Assembly: GCA_030544235.1 (NCBI GenBank)
Contig: CM060463.1
Span: 14,015,190-14,079,189, forward strand
Direction of reading: 5' to 3'
DNA: 64,000 nt
Source: Lepturacanthus savala
Lineage: Eukaryota > Chordata > Actinopteri > Scombriformes > Trichiuridae
Shown here one piece after another: positions 12,438 to 33,974 of this stretch. The notes beneath the pieces were generated by a model that saw nothing but the letters and a program-made list of their open reading frames with translations, was not told where the DNA came from and ran no database searches. Within the stretch, counting starts at the first letter, position 1, and every line of letters begins with the position of its first letter. A program made the position numbers and the translations under genes.

Positions 12438-14359
12438 CGAGCGAGCGAGGCTGACAGCTGGTTGGTATTCCTGAGGCTTAGCCAGAGAGGCTGATGGTGC
12501 AGAGTGGACCATCACCAAGGAATTTCAATATGGATGGAGCAGCTTCAGAGTCAGAGCTCAACCCTTTGTATTACAGGTCTGGCTGTTTCTGGGACTGTTG
12601 TGTGTTAAATGCTTATATGTCATACGACTTGTATGCATATAACTAACGATTTTAACATACAAACCACCCGATACCATTAATCTGATCTAATACAAAACGT
12701 TCCTGATGACTCTTTCTGTCGATCACTGGCATGTTTCTTTTTAACATGTTTTCTTGTAAGTTTGATTCAGTAGCAGTGTTCTACTGTATATTATATGGTA
12801 CATTGACTTGTGTTGTAGGCACTACTCAAGCCTCATTATGAGCTAAAATAATTTCTAAACTTTAATTTAATCAACATTCATTTTTAATAATTTCTAAATT
12901 GGGAATTCCAATTCAAAATTCAGGTTGAACAGCTGTCCATTAAAAATATAGTTTTTATAAAGTAAATACCTTTTTTGAACTTCTTCAGGGAAGTATTGTT
13001 TTTCATTAAGAGCAATGCTTTCTACACACTTGACTACCTTGATTAAACTCCCAGTTATACTGTACATATTCACACCTGGAAACTGCCCAATACTCTGACA
13101 TGAGCAGCTCCATTGAGCCCTAGGGGACTTAAGACCTGTCAAGAACAACTCATAGTGGTATATGGGCTGGAATTAAACTACCATCTCATTGCTGGAGTCA
13201 AGTCCCCAACTTTCGAGTCCAAGTCAAAGTCAGAGTCCTGCAGAGTCATTATTATTATTATACTGACTATTATTAAAATGCATTTTTTGCACCATTGAAA
13301 AATGGCTTGAGTGCTACATTACAGAGGAAAAGAATTACATATCATAATACATAGCAGCGAACTTTTTGGTCACAATGATTTACAGAAGGATTTCTTCTAA
13401 ATTTTATGCTGTATTGACCTAATGGTTTATGCTGCACCTGTATTCGAGGGTTATAAAATAAATTTGTCCTGCTGAATATTTGAGTTGTCTCAAGTGAGTG
13501 ATAAAAATATTAAAAGGAGTTGGATCAATTAGAAAGGTGCAGAAAAGGTTAAAAGAAAGAATCAGTATGTGGGACTTTCACTGACTGAGCCTCCAGTAGT
13601 AGTTTCAGTCCCAAGGTTGGCCACCATGAGCATCTGGATTCAGCCTCCCTTCTTTCTCCAGGGGAGACCCAGCTCTCACTAAACCCAACCGATTCACCCA
13701 ATAAACAACTGGATTGTTACGTAATAGATGGTGGGAGCTACATAGCCCTGAGTCATTTTAAAAATCATAAAAAAGGGAGAAAAAAAAAAGATTAAGACAT
13801 TTCATTTGCTTATGCAGTTTGGAGTTCACATCCATTGACAATCATGCGGCCGTGTTCATTCATCTAACGGGGCCAAAGAGCTTCAAGGCTGTCAAGCCCC
13901 AGCTTAACAATTTTCAATTCCTTAATAATTTATTAATGGCAGGCAGTCAAATTGCATATCAATAATGTAGAAGGGCTCAGTACAATGTTGATACAAAACA
14001 CCCTTTCAGTCGGGCTCATTCATGCTCACAGACCTGCAGATATATGTACTATGTTTAGTCCCACGTGGTCCGGCACTGGCACATCGCATGAGTCCAATCT
14101 GCATCAGTGAGCTGTGTAATGCTAGCTGATCATGGAGCAACTAAAAATGCTTCTCATGTTTTCTTTTATAAGTCTGACTCTAAAAATGTATGCAGGACGA
14201 AGCCCGGGAGGCAAAACATAGGGCTCTTAATATATACATGACAGGCAAACAGATATAAAGATATAAAGACAAATTGTTTGAACTAAGATGGTAGAAGTGT
14301 GATACATTACCAATAAATATGATAGATTCTCAAAACCGATCGACCAAACAGCCAAATGT

Positions 14360-14426
14360 TATTTCAAACACATCACATTTCCCTTTTTTTAATATTTATT
14401 TCAAACACATCACGTTTCCCTTTTTT
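14360..14426. repeat. Two-copy tandem repeat, ~38-bp unit
   Basis: The word ATTTCAAACACATCAC[A/G]TTTCCC followed by a T-run occurs twice in direct orientation, separated by AATATTT. Confidence 0.85.
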
Positions 14427-14835
14427 TTTTTTTTTTCATCTCACCATCTCACAGACATTTCTGTTCAAACCTGTGGTGAGAAATTTGCGGTATTTTAGCG
14501 TCATCACACAGGACCGTGACCTCCACTCTCAGCCACTTGGACAATCATATTGTGAGTTTGGGCACGAGCCAATCACGCATGTAGGACAAATTAAGTGACC
14601 AATGGCGGATTTCCATCTAGGTCAGCATCTTTTATTCAGGAGGCACGCTTACACAGTTACATGCCATCACGCCCCGGGGGCCCTGCGGAGACCCACTCTG
14701 CCACCAAGAGATGGCCCACCATTTTGTTCTGTTTTGAAAATTATCTCCATGCATGAGTTTAGCTGGGGGCCCACAAGCTCTTCCCTTTGTTGTCTATCCC
14801 ATTTTGGATATTTCCCCGGCTGGTGCCTGCACACG

Positions 14836-14871
14836 TGTGTGTGTGTGTGTCTGTGTGTGTGTGTGTGTGTG
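14836..14871. repeat. (TG)n microsatellite
   Basis: TG dinucleotides with one CTG interruption. Confidence 0.9.
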
Positions 14872-16691
14872 GTGCCAGGCTGCAGTAGAGAGCATGCATA
14901 ATGCTTGTGTGTGTGCGTGTGTGTGTTTAATAGGGGCTTTGCTTGTTGCAGGGATGAATACGATCTTGATGGAGACATCTGATGCCCGTTCCTGGTTATG
15001 AAACTGTAGTGCACTGCTGCTGAGCTTGAGGAGAACGCTTACAGCATCTCAATCTCTCTGCGGTGTTTAAAGCGATCCACACATCGCAATGCAAACCCCA
15101 GCACAGCGCGCTTTTTGCGAGTACGGCAGGAGCCAGGTAAAGCATGGCATTTATTGAGGTCACAAGAAACTCTTGCCAGTTCCATTCCCATGAACTGTTC
15201 ATGACCCTTCACTGGTGCACTGCGCCGTAATGCATGGCTAATCATTCCTAACCCTTGCACATAGCCGAGCTTTGGCAGAGGGATTATACCACAGGAGCAA
15301 ACTGGTCGGCTCTCGCACCAGAAAGCGGCCGTCAAATACAGAAAGGATAAATATGGTCGCGCTGAATATGTACGAGCTCAAGCACGCTGTGTAAAGTTGG
15401 TTATATGAGGCGTTACGATGCCACTGCACCAAAATGGAAAAGCTGTCTCTCTCAGCCGTTGGTTTCCCTCCACAGACTTAAAGCAGCAACAAAGCAACTA
15501 GGCAGGGAGAGAGAGACAGAGAGTGAGAGGTAGAGAAAGAGAGAGAACGGGGATGTGGTTGCTATAGTAACCATCTGGTGGGTCTGAACTGTTTCTCCCT
15601 GGCATTCATTTCATCATATTGAGCCTCTGTCTCTCTTCCTCTCTCTTCCTCCACTCTCACTTTGTTTATCCCTCTCTTTTCCTCCTTCTCTCTTGGCTCT
15701 CCATCTTGCTCTTATCTCCTCATCTCCCTCTCGTGCTGCTCTCCCACTCACATCCGATCTCTGCCTGCCGCCCGTCCTCCGCCCTTTCTTCAGTTCTCCT
15801 CACTTTCCTCAGAAAAACCGAGAGAAGAGTGTTTAATGTTGATGCTAGGTGGATTCTTTTTCTGTCTGTCTATTTTCATCACTCTCTTCTGACAGTCCCA
15901 TCTGTTTAGACCCTTTTTATACAGGAACAACACACAAGGACGAGGTCGCTGAATTTTCTGATAGGGATTCAGGCTTTGTAGATGAGTAAAAGCTGGACTG
16001 ATATCTGAGAGGGAACTTGCTTGAAAGATTGACGTCATCCACAGGCATGATTTAGCTCCAACCAACGTGTGTTTTACCAACTATCATATCATAGGCATGT
16101 TTTTTTTTTCCTTTCGGTCAAACACTCCAGCTCTTGACATAAAACCCAAGTGGGGAACCGGAAAAAATAAAGTGCTGTGGTATCTAAAAGGATATCCATT
16201 TATTTTTCCAACCAGGACCGCATTTTCCCCTTTCCTTCCCATCAGCAGTTGTCCTTGTAAATTCCCAGCAGAGTCTCAATCGGCGGGAGAATACCTGATC
16301 CCAATGCCAATTGAGCTTGCCCACGACACACACACACACGGATGCATACACGTGCACACAGATCTGAATAATTAGACCAACATCTGCACATAGACATACA
16401 CAAAATTCCCACATGCAGTGGAATGAAATGCAAATGTTGCCTTGGCCATTTGCATGCCTTACGCATTCTATTTCCGCATCATATAAAGCTCATTGATTCC
16501 GTGCCAAGAAAGAGAATAGGCGATTTTCCCGGTGAGTGGCTCAGTATGTGAGGTCACTGACGGTATTTTCCCTGCACCACTCTTACGACACAAAGGTCAG
16601 ATTCAGGAGTCGAGTGGAAAGGAGGCAAGCTCTGCGTTTCTGCAGGGACAAACATGTAAGAACCAGACAGGCTGGTGTGGGTGTATTTGTC

Positions 16692-16695
<4 letters not shown>

Positions 16696-16731
<36 letters not shown>
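16696..16731. repeat. (TG)n microsatellite
   Basis: Uninterrupted TG run, about 17 units. Confidence 0.9.
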
Positions 16732-16733
<2 letters not shown>

Positions 16734-19700
16734 GTATGGAGCTTGCTGGTTTTTCTCTTTGTGTCAGTGACCTACGAACACTCCCTTCTGTCCTTTTCTC
16801 CCACGAATGCCCTTTTCCCCATCAATTCTAACGTTCTCCTTGTTTTTTGTCTTCTACACCTGCCAGAGTTTATATAACAGCGATCCACATCTTGACTCCT
16901 GTCTCATGAATCCTCACTACAACGCCCATTTATCACAATCTTATCCAAATAGTGACTGACTTGGCTACTGTGATAAAAAACCTTCCATTATATACAATAC
17001 AATATATAACTGAGGATCTATTCACTATGGAGTGTAATGCACACAACATGTAAGTGTAACTTACTTAATTGGACCTTTGCTCCTCCCCAGGGAATGTGGT
17101 TAATGATAAGGCAACAGGAAATTACTTGAAAGACGTTTCATAAGCTCTCTCAGAATACAGCTCTAGTTGATGGATGGTAGCCAATATTATTCCTTTTCTG
17201 TTTTTCTTTTCTTGTTCCTTTTCTGTAAGTTTCTATGTTTAAAGACAGGGCAATAAATGGGTAATTTTACTATAAACAAACAATTATTTATATTTCTCCA
17301 TCAAGTGCAAATACTGGAGGTCACAGTGAAATTCTAAAGCAACGAGTTACCTTCTACCGTCATTTCATAATTTCAGCTCCAAGCTGCACCTGATGTATCT
17401 GACCTAACTCTTATGATTTTTTTGAGGGGAGACTAGAAATCACATCATGAGCTACGAAAGTCATGTACTGATATCAGAGGAGAAATGTTTTTCATGTTTT
17501 CTTGTCTGTTGTAATTCACTTGGAGTTGCATTTCTGTATAAAAGGTGCTCAAAAGGATATTATTATTATTATAACCTTGAGTGTAAAGATTTGCGCTGAT
17601 GTAACATTACAAAAACATGGACGTTAAGTAGAATTGAAAACAGAATTTGAAGATTCACACTTCTTCACGAAGAATTACCGTCATCACCATTATCATAATC
17701 CCATCATCATTATCAATGCAGAATCCAAATAAAAATATCGCATGAGAATCAATATATATGAAGGTCCACAGCAATGTATTACAAAGCAATTCTGACATAG
17801 CCAGGCTTTCTTTGCAATAGCTGGTTTGACTTGAAACCTAAAAAACCTAGTCAGAGATAATGGGACAGTTATCAACTTTCTTTGTGAACCCAGGTTTTCT
17901 TCATCAGGCTCTGTGTGCATTCCCATATTTGACTCTTATGGGATTTAGTGTCTAGCCAATTAAAATCAGAGCAGGTTTATAGTGTGCAGCTTTAATTACC
18001 ATGGAATATCTAGTCAGATTAAAAGAGAGCAACCCTTTTCAACACTGGAAACTCTGGCTTTAGGCTCAACATCCCTTGCTGACCGAAGTACAATATCATT
18101 AAGTCTTATGGTGAAAGTGTTTTTATTGATCAAATGTTCTAAAAAAAAGCTTTACTGTGACACTGTCTCAACAAACTGATATAGACTCCTGTATCAACCA
18201 TTAAATCTTCAAATCTTCCCAACTACAATCCTGCACTTTGTTGAAGCTTACTGTACAATCATCCATGTTTGCTGACACTGTTTGAGGTGTTGATTTAACT
18301 TGGCAGTCATTTTTTAAATTAAAACCTCTCCTTTGGTGCCTGTCAGTGTTAGTGTGTGCACACGTTTCACCTGTTTCTCCTTGCTATCACAGTTCGTTCT
18401 CCTGTGCTTAGCATTTCGGTGTCATGAACGACATCGATTGAGATGCAACATAATTTTGCGGTAAATCCGTGAGATTCAAATAATGGCTCGGTGTCCTCTT
18501 TGCATCTTTCTTCATCACCTTTTTGATGTGAGAAAAGTGGACTGCCTTTTAAAAAACTTGCACTTAAACAGACTCATACTTGAAATTGGTTATTCAACCT
18601 AGATTTACATGTCTTGCTGCCTTTGTCCTTTTTATTTACTTTGTGCACTCACTGCCGAGATTGCCGGCGTATCTGTTGCAAACACTGCAAAATTATATAA
18701 TGCAGCAAGGAGAAGAGTTCTAGAAATCATGAAGACACAGTCCTGAATACATGAGAAACTCTTTGAGTGTGACGACGGTCACTACTGTGATATGTTTCTA
18801 TGACAGATAGTTTATGTGATTGTGTAATCGCATGAGCCTAAGCAGCTTCTGGTCAAGTCCTGCATGTTCACTGGTAGAAAAAGCATCAGCCACACAGAAA
18901 AGCATACACCGCTCCTCCCTAAATGTAACATCCTCTCATCCCGTGTGAAGGGATAGGCTCTTGCTGCAGTAGGCGCCATAGTCATGGTTGGCTGCCGTCT
19001 TGGAAGAAGGGACTATTTTGGCAGGATAATGCGGTCACGCCACAGAGTGAATAGGGGGTCTTGAGAGAAGAGGGCAGAGATAAGAGTATGGAGAACATTC
19101 CATTAAAGATAGCGATGGTATCAAGCTGAGGCTCAGGGAAGACTATTCTGCACGGAACCCACCGCACCACCCATCAAGTGCAAGGTGCATCTGTTACCAT
19201 GGTACCCAGCCCAGGCAGCCCCTTTCATGTCTGTCAAGACTGGGGAGGGAGAGAGACTAGCAGTATGTTAGTCTAGCCTGCAGTTGGAGCTGAACATTGT
19301 GTGTGTGTGTGTGTGTGTACGTTGGCTGCATGTATATGTTCCCAGCACACATCCCGCCAGTCCGGGATTTAAAATGCTGTACGTTGACAGGGGCTCGTCA
19401 CACAACATGAATCATTTAGTCACCACGGCAGAGTTGGAAATGTCACGTCTCATCAGTGTTCCTCATGCCTCGGTGCTCCTGCACCATTTACATCTCTGGC
19501 CGTGGAATTAAAGGACGGGACGTGATTAAAGAGAGGAGCTGAGATTTTATATGCAAACAGACATTTATTGCATTGGGAAGCAGCGGTGTACACCCCCTCC
19601 CTCCAGAATCATTTGCAATACTTTTTACAGTGTGTTGTGCAGCTGTCAGAATTGACTCAGCTTCAAAAAATTCAGGAAAAGTGTGGATGTCAAATTCTTT

Positions 19701-20044
19701 GTGTGATAATTTACTCATCTTTCTTCCCATTTCTGTCTCCTTCCATGTCTGAGCTTTCCAAGGAATAGGATGCTACTTTCTCACTGTGGAAAATGCTGAC
19801 TCGACCTTCTTTGACAGCCTGATAGACAATCCAATAACAGGGGAAAACGTACAAGGAACACATCCAAAAGTCAGCAAACTAATGGCTATTGTCTTTATGT
19901 TTCCTGATACAAAACTAGATTTTTTGGGGGTGTTTTTGCTAGTATTAAAACAGTTTTAAAAAAGCAACGTCAAGTACAGCATTCCTTATTATAAACTGTA
20001 AACCTTAATCAACACTAAACAGTAAGTAGTAGTTCATCATAATC

Positions 20045-21264
20045 TTTATTACAAGATATTAGGCCACTGTACAAATCAGTGTGAATCGTACAGTACAACG
20101 CAGAATTAAGACTGTTTCTCAAGGTTTGTCATTCAAAGCTGTATATGAGGTGCTTCAAGAATACACAAGAGTTTCAGAACTTCTGCCGTGCATGCATGAT
20201 TTCATATTTGCCATGCATGAGTTGTTATTTCAGTGTTTTAAGAAAGAGCCCTAAAAAATGGCAACCCAACAAAACAACTGAACTGTATGAGTTAAATGTA
20301 TAAAGCACAAAAAAGAACAAGTTGACCGGTACAGTATATCCCTTCATGAGATTTGGCACACACAATAATGCACAATGCAATATAAATAGTTTATCAATAG
20401 GGTGTGTACAGTCAAGTTACAGTATCAACCAATCCAGGTGAAAGCCTGGGAAGCTTACAAACAGGTGGGAGGTACACTGTATATAAATGACTCGTTAGCT
20501 GCAAAGTATGGTAACAAAAAACACTCAGGCAACATCGAGAATTGTTAAGTGAAAAAAAAAAAAAAAAAAACATCACTCTCATTCACTCAAACTTGTCTCA
20601 ACATTACAAAAAAACACTCCCTCTGGCCTCAAGTCACTGCAAAAGACATATTCCAAAGGATCAATAAATAAAGTCTTCAACACAGAGAACAAACAGTTTA
20701 CCGATTCCCACTTTTTGTGCAAGAAAATATGGGCTACCCTTTCCATATTTACAAACTCTGGAATTCGTTTGCCCTCGATCAAAATGAAGAGCAGAAAGAA
20801 TGCTATCGTAGGTTTGATTGATAATATATAGGAGAAGTGTGTGCTTTAGTTTTTGTATTAGATTCATTTCTGTATCCTGTCCCTGATTTCTGCATTTCAA
20901 CAGCGTCACCTCCTTCATACACACACACACACCCCCCCTCCCGTTGTTCTCCTCTCCCGCTTTTGGATTTATGGCGAAACCCTGTAATCAAGGGTATGTT
21001 TGTAAGTGTGTGTGTGTGTGTGTTTGTCAAGGGTTAGGGTGGGTAGGGGGGGGTCCACCTGGGGGTTTCCTTCGCTGCCATCTCCCGCCCCTGCCAGTGT
21101 GTCACCCAGATGGCCATGACTGACCGAGAGAGGAGCGTGTGGAAGTGCTGCTTGCTGCCACATGAGAGAAAGTGCTTATATACAGTGTCTTTGGATTAAA
21201 ACTGGTAAATATCGCCATATAAAATTTCAAGAGTGTCTTTTTGGGGGGCGGTGAGCCGAGCGCA
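20045..21264 (-). other. Probable 3' UTR of camk2n1-like gene
   Basis: Non-coding sequence after the camk2n1 stop runs about 1.2 kb to an AATAAA on the minus strand (TTTATT at 20045-20050). A further AATAAA lies at 19564-19569, so the UTR may be longer. CaM-KIIN genes usually have long 3' UTRs. The boundary is inferred from the signal only. Confidence 0.5.
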
Positions 21265-22504
<1,240 letters not shown>

Positions 22505-22930
22505 CTAGCCCTTCTGTTTACCCCGAAGACACGTGTACGTCTCCGTAGGTGCGCAACAGAAATACGAGCAGAAATCAAAATGTCCTCAATTTCCCCGCTC
22601 CTGTGGCTTCGGCAACATTATTCAAAATTTCCAGAGGCGTGTGTTGTTGTTTTTTTTTTTTCTCTGTGCGTATTGCTTTGGAAATGGAGGCGCGCCGTAC
22701 AATAGAGCCGTGGAGCGCCCGCTGGTTTCGAGCGGCTGAACCCGTCGCACGGAAAATCTGAGGAAGAAATGCAAATTGAGGAGCGATGCAAAACACGGAT
22801 CCCGGGGAGACCTGGCGAGGAGCCGTACGGGGGGTTTTCTGGTGCAGCCCAGAGAAGCTTCCAGCTGGAGTCGTGCGTGGACCCGCGCCGCTCCGCTCTC
22901 CGGGATATAGATGCAATCGAACAAATGGCG

Positions 22931-22938
22931 ATTTTATA
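22931..22938 (-). promoter_or_regulatory. TATA-like box of camk2n1-like gene
   Basis: TATAAAAT on the minus strand, 571 nt upstream of the ATG. It is followed by a GC-rich stretch (22690-22920) suitable for a 5' UTR. The position is consistent with a start site near 22.9 kb; no other candidate is as clear. Confidence 0.45.
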
Positions 22939-23006
22939 TTTAAAGATGGAACGTTCAATGTGAACCGATTCGGACGGTTGGAAAAACGCCGTTTACGCGC
23001 CACCAC

Positions 23007-24770
23007 TCGACGAAACGGAGGTGTTGAATCTTAAAAAAAAAACGCTTTAGGGTTTCACACATCGCTGTAGGTTATTTGGACATAAGGTGATTTTTAAACA
23101 CTGCATATGTGAAATTGAGTCAGACCCCGCCAGAGGATGGCAGTAGTTTCACAGACTGGGATGTGTGGCCCCATGGCGCACTTCCAGTTCCAAACTGGTT
23201 TGAGGGCCCCATCGCTCCACCTCAAAGTTTGAAGATCTGTGTAGTGTAATCACAGAAACGGGTTCATTAAATGATCAGGATATTTGCTGAGTAAATACCA
23301 GAACAGATATTTTAATTCGATTTCAGATTACAATCCATGTTTCCAGATTTAAACAGATTTGAGCAAACCAGAATCTACAAGTGATCCAGATGCAATTTCA
23401 TATTGAGATATTTAAGTTTTTTCTGACATTTTTTCTAGGAAACTTGTCTCTTTAGATGCCCGGGGAACTCTTTAACCCTCCCTTCCTGCATTCAAACAGT
23501 ACTATTGACGGGCACAGTTCATGCAAATATCATTTTTCCTCAAAGAATGGAAGGGACCAAAACTGTAAACTGTAAAAAAAAAAGTATTCCTGAAATAACA
23601 TTACTCTGTAATGGATCAGGGTTGGAATGTTCTCAAACTAATTATCAAGTTTGACAAAATGCTGCTTTTATATTGCATGAGGTGTAAAGTTTCAAGATCA
23701 GATGGCGGCATGAAAACTGATTTGCTTTGTTGAACAATCCTCCTGGGATTTACTTCAGGTTGGAACCAACCAATTTTCATTGGATTTACCACCCACTGCT
23801 GTCTGTAGTGTTTATTTAAATCTGTCTTCTGTATAGGAAGAGCAACATAAAGGGAAAAGACTTACAAAACAGACATGCAGTAAAGGACACAGAGCAATGA
23901 CATCCATTAAATCCTGATAAAGATCATCCTTTCTTAGAGGATCTTAACCAAATATCACACAGACAATGAAATAATGAAAGGTAATGAAACAAGATATCAG
24001 ACCCTGCAGTAGGTGCAGTTGTGACACACCCACTCACTGTGGACTTACAGACGCCATGATTTTATCAGAGGCGCCTAACTTTCATATCAGATCATCTGCC
24101 CTTAGGCATAAGGGGGAAAAAAATCGTAATCTTAACCTGTTTTTTATTTTAATACAAAAAGGTAATTTATAGTAAGTAGCACTAGATCACTTGGGAGATA
24201 GATGGTAACTGACAGAAAGGTGGCACCTCTGAGAACCACTGAGTCAGTTAACGAGTCAGATAAGAAAGAATGATTGATGAGATTTTATAAAATGTACAAA
24301 AGTAGGTGATAGTTGAAATAAATGAAAATATCAAGAAATTCCACAATAATGTAAAACTGCTGCTCAAGAAAAGCAATGTGCTAACTTGGTTTCAAATCCT
24401 ATATAGTTCTTCATAATATAAAAACTATTTATGAAGAAGTAATCAACAGTCAAAGTTCAGAAAAATCAAATTCATAAATTCACAAATATTTATCTAATAT
24501 TCAAAAACATGTGATTTGCTCATTAATTTAAGTTCAATTCATTTAGGTGTTACCAGTTAAAACAATACGATTAAGTGACTGCTGTTTTTCAAAATTAAAA
24601 AAAGAGAGAGCTGTTGTCAGATTCTGATTCAAATATTTCTGAATCCTGATCGATTCTGATCGTCTTTTTCCCAACACTTCAAGCTGGTAAGAAGAGCAGA
24701 AACACAAACCACAAAGACGTTTGCTACTAAAGTCAGACAAAACTCAATGGCATCTCTGGATACATGAATA
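23007..24770. other. Intergenic, no feature recognised
   Basis: AT-rich sequence between the camk2n1 promoter and the 3' end of the minus-strand protease. I see no exon, RNA gene or clear repeat. Confidence 0.5.
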
Positions 24771-25017
24771 TTTATTTAAGCAATAGGTGAATATTTCATA
24801 CAAGTTATGAACTTCATATCACAGGAAGGACTGTATGTAGTCTCCAATAGTGTCATGTTCACAACAAATCATTTCTGCAGTAGAGCCTCTGCTGTGGATA
24901 TGCACACTATCACCATCTGGCAACGTTCACAACTAGATATTATGGATTGCATAAGTAAGAATCACACATTAATGATAGGCAGTGGCTATTTGAATTATCT
25001 TAGTTTCATCCTTTTCT

Positions 25018-30877
<5,860 letters not shown>

Positions 30878-31323
30878 AGCTTTAAAAGTTTAGGGTCGTA
30901 CAGCATAACAGCAACCACCCTGCAGCCAGACAACCAGTGTCCTCTGCTCCTGTGCAGGGCTCGAACTCCTTTCTGGAAACACTAGGAGTCAGTTGCTAAC
31001 AACCTTGCTTTTCATTACCTTCTTGTCATGACATACAGCGCCACGGTTCAACACTGTAGCATTGATTGAGAAGGAAAGACAGAAAGAGAGCAACAAAGTT
31101 CACCTTCAAAAACTGCCGTCCCTCCTCCTTCCTGCCACCACAGCACTATCACAAATCTTCCTCCTGACCCTCCTGACTTGTCAGAAGGCCTTACATTGTT
31201 GCCATGGCTACACAGGGTACTGTGCTGAGCGGGTTCATCTATACTGTATCAGCATGCTCTGTCTGTGTCATCATCCAGGCTTATCCGTGCTGAAATATTT
31301 CAATGGCCTACTGTGAGCTGCTG

Positions 31324-31387
<64 letters not shown>
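31324..31387. repeat. (TG)n microsatellite, long
   Basis: About 32 uninterrupted TG units. Confidence 0.95.
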
Positions 31388-31388
<1 letters not shown>

Positions 31389-33974
31389 GTGTTGTTGTGC
31401 ATGACTTTTTCTTGCATCTGTGAGGTGTGCAGATGTAGGTTGAGACAAAACAAGTATTCCATGCAGCTGTATGAGTATAGATCATCAATCACAATTGAAT
31501 TGCAGGCAAAGACAATAACTCATTATCATTATCATTATCCTGATTATCATCATCATCATCATCACCATCAGCCTTCCGGCAAGTCAGCATCCTCCACAGC
31601 ACAGGAGCAGTGTCTCCCTGACCTCCTCTTGTCCCACATTTACAGCGCAAGCTGAATAATTGATGCTTCACTCAGTAGAATGGGAGTGATGGCTTTGTGT
31701 GACCTCCCACTGTTAGGTATTTCCTGGACCACGCTAAACCGACACATTCAACTTCAAATATAATATATATTTTTTTATTTTATAAATAAAGACAAAGAAA
31801 AGATGACTCCAGCAAATATAGTGCAAAACTTTGAGCTGAAAGTTTTCAAAGGTCAATTCACCCCTTGTGGTATCTAACCATGGATGTACTGTAGCTTGTA
31901 CTGTGTATAGATTTTTTTTAGATCTTTTCAGATTGCGTCATTTTTTTTTTGAAGGACTAGTTATATATTTTGGAAGATATGTGTATTAGTTTTCTTGCCC
32001 AAAGATAAATGTATTGGCCTGAATAAAATATTCTCTATAAGCAGTATCAATCTTTTCAACTAACTAAACTAACTAAAATTACTCTATTTCAAGTAAAATG
32101 TCTGTATATAAGTACTTTCTAACGTAAAAAGACAGAAGTATTATCAGCTAAAAGTACTTGAAATGAAAAGTACTACATCACTGTGACTGTGACTGATATC
32201 AACTCACTCATATTGGAAAAAAATAAAGTTCTGCCACACAAATATTGATTTATTTTTTATACATTCATCTCAATCATCTGTAACATGAGAAGGAGCCACA
32301 ACATAACATTAACAATATTTTCCTTGGGGTAAAACTACTAAAAAGCATGAAACTGAAATTCTCCAGTAAAATACAACTATCTCCAATTCATTTTGTCACA
32401 TTCTACCTTGAAATGATATAAGTTTGTAAGTATCATATATTTTACTGTCTGCTTGATGTTAATACTGAATTATAAACCTTAGAAGTTGGAAATTTGTGTG
32501 GTTGATCATATCTTTGCTGTTACTGTATTATTAGCATTGCAGGATCATACTCTTTGTATTTTGACCATGCCATCCAACTTCAGCAGACAGAACTTATCGC
32601 TGTTAAGGTTTAGGTTCCATTGTCTGTGTTGTGGACACCAACCCAAAACAGTGAGATTGGTTGTGTGCAGTCTATTCCTGATCATCTGGATCTGTCTGCT
32701 ATATGATGCTATAAACCGGTAATGTCAAAGACAGACTATGATGCAGATGTCCCAAGATAACCAGTTCATCAACTTTACATCAATGAGGAACTATAGGCTG
32801 GCTTTCAGAGATCTGACAATGGCAGGGACATTTGGGACAATTCACTTTGGACCCCACCCACATATCAGCTGTGCTACTCATCCCATACTCGCATGAGACT
32901 TACACATGGGACATTATAAAGAGAAATTTCCAATGATATAAGATACCATGGTAATAATACAGTGACAACAGAAATATGATCAACCAAACACAGTAGGGTG
33001 GAGAGTGCATCAACGCTTCATTATAAAGATGGATACACATTTGAAAGATCAGTGATACAAAAAAACATAAAAAACACATAGGCACCAGTCTAGAGGGATG
33101 AGGAAAAAAATGATGAGGTCAGATGAGTCATAGTTCATAATATTCTGAACAAGAGGGTGAGTGTATGTGTGATGTAGACCAAGAGCAGGACTGAATGCTT
33201 GACCCTTACCTTGAGTAGATCCAGTGGCTCGATTGTGCCGTGGGCGCATTTGGTTGCATGGCTTGTGTCCACTTTAGAGGGAAGGCTCCCTGAAAATCAA
33301 TACAAAGTTATTTTAAGTGATCACCTTGATCCTATGAATGGAGTGGCTTCTCATTGGCTTCTCTTCCAGGATACTAGATAGTTTGATTAGTAAGAAAAGG
33401 ATGAGAATCATATGATATGGCCTTTGTAGTCACCATATCTTAACCTAGTTGAACAGAGTTTACTGTTCACAAGGAAGAACTGTTACTCAAAATCTAGTTT
33501 TACCTGAACAGAGACCAGGGTGATGATATTCGGGAGAATGCATGTCTTTTGTACCTCTGTTTGCCCGCCAGCGGACTCAGCTTTGACCTAAAACAACCAT
33601 GTTAAAGGCAAAAAGTGCTAGATTAGTGCTTTAGCCCGGCCTGTGTTCATGTTGATAAGTAGGGTCCAGCAGGCACACACTGTGCTTCACCTCCTGTCAC
33701 CTGTGTCCTTTCTATCCTCTCCCATCCTCATCCATCTCCCCAGGTCTCACTCTCATTTAGGTTCCCAGAAGTTTACATGTTTTCCACTCTTAGCTCCCAC
33801 ACATGGGGGTGTTTGGTTTTTGACGCATATATAGTCTACACTCCCTAAGGTGTCATTGCAACTATGAGGGCAAAAGGCGTTAACATGCTCCTCTTTCCAT
33901 AGGCTCCTCTTTCCCTCAGGTGCAACACTGAGGAAACAAACAGAATGTCTTTGTGTGCCTTTGGGGTGAGAAAA

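Larger units (their letters stand above)
9476..19560. other. Long non-coding interval between ddx19 and camk2n1
   Basis: About 10 kb with no recognisable exon on either strand. Open frames here are short, lack family resemblance and mostly cross TG/CA, GA or poly-T runs. It holds several microsatellites and a TAAT-rich stretch near 13.8-14.1 kb that could be regulatory. A small imperfect tandem duplication lies at 14360-14425. Confidence 0.6.

Noticed and set aside
31271..31492. Thr-His repeat protein
   Set aside because: Translation of the TG/CA microsatellite, not a gene.
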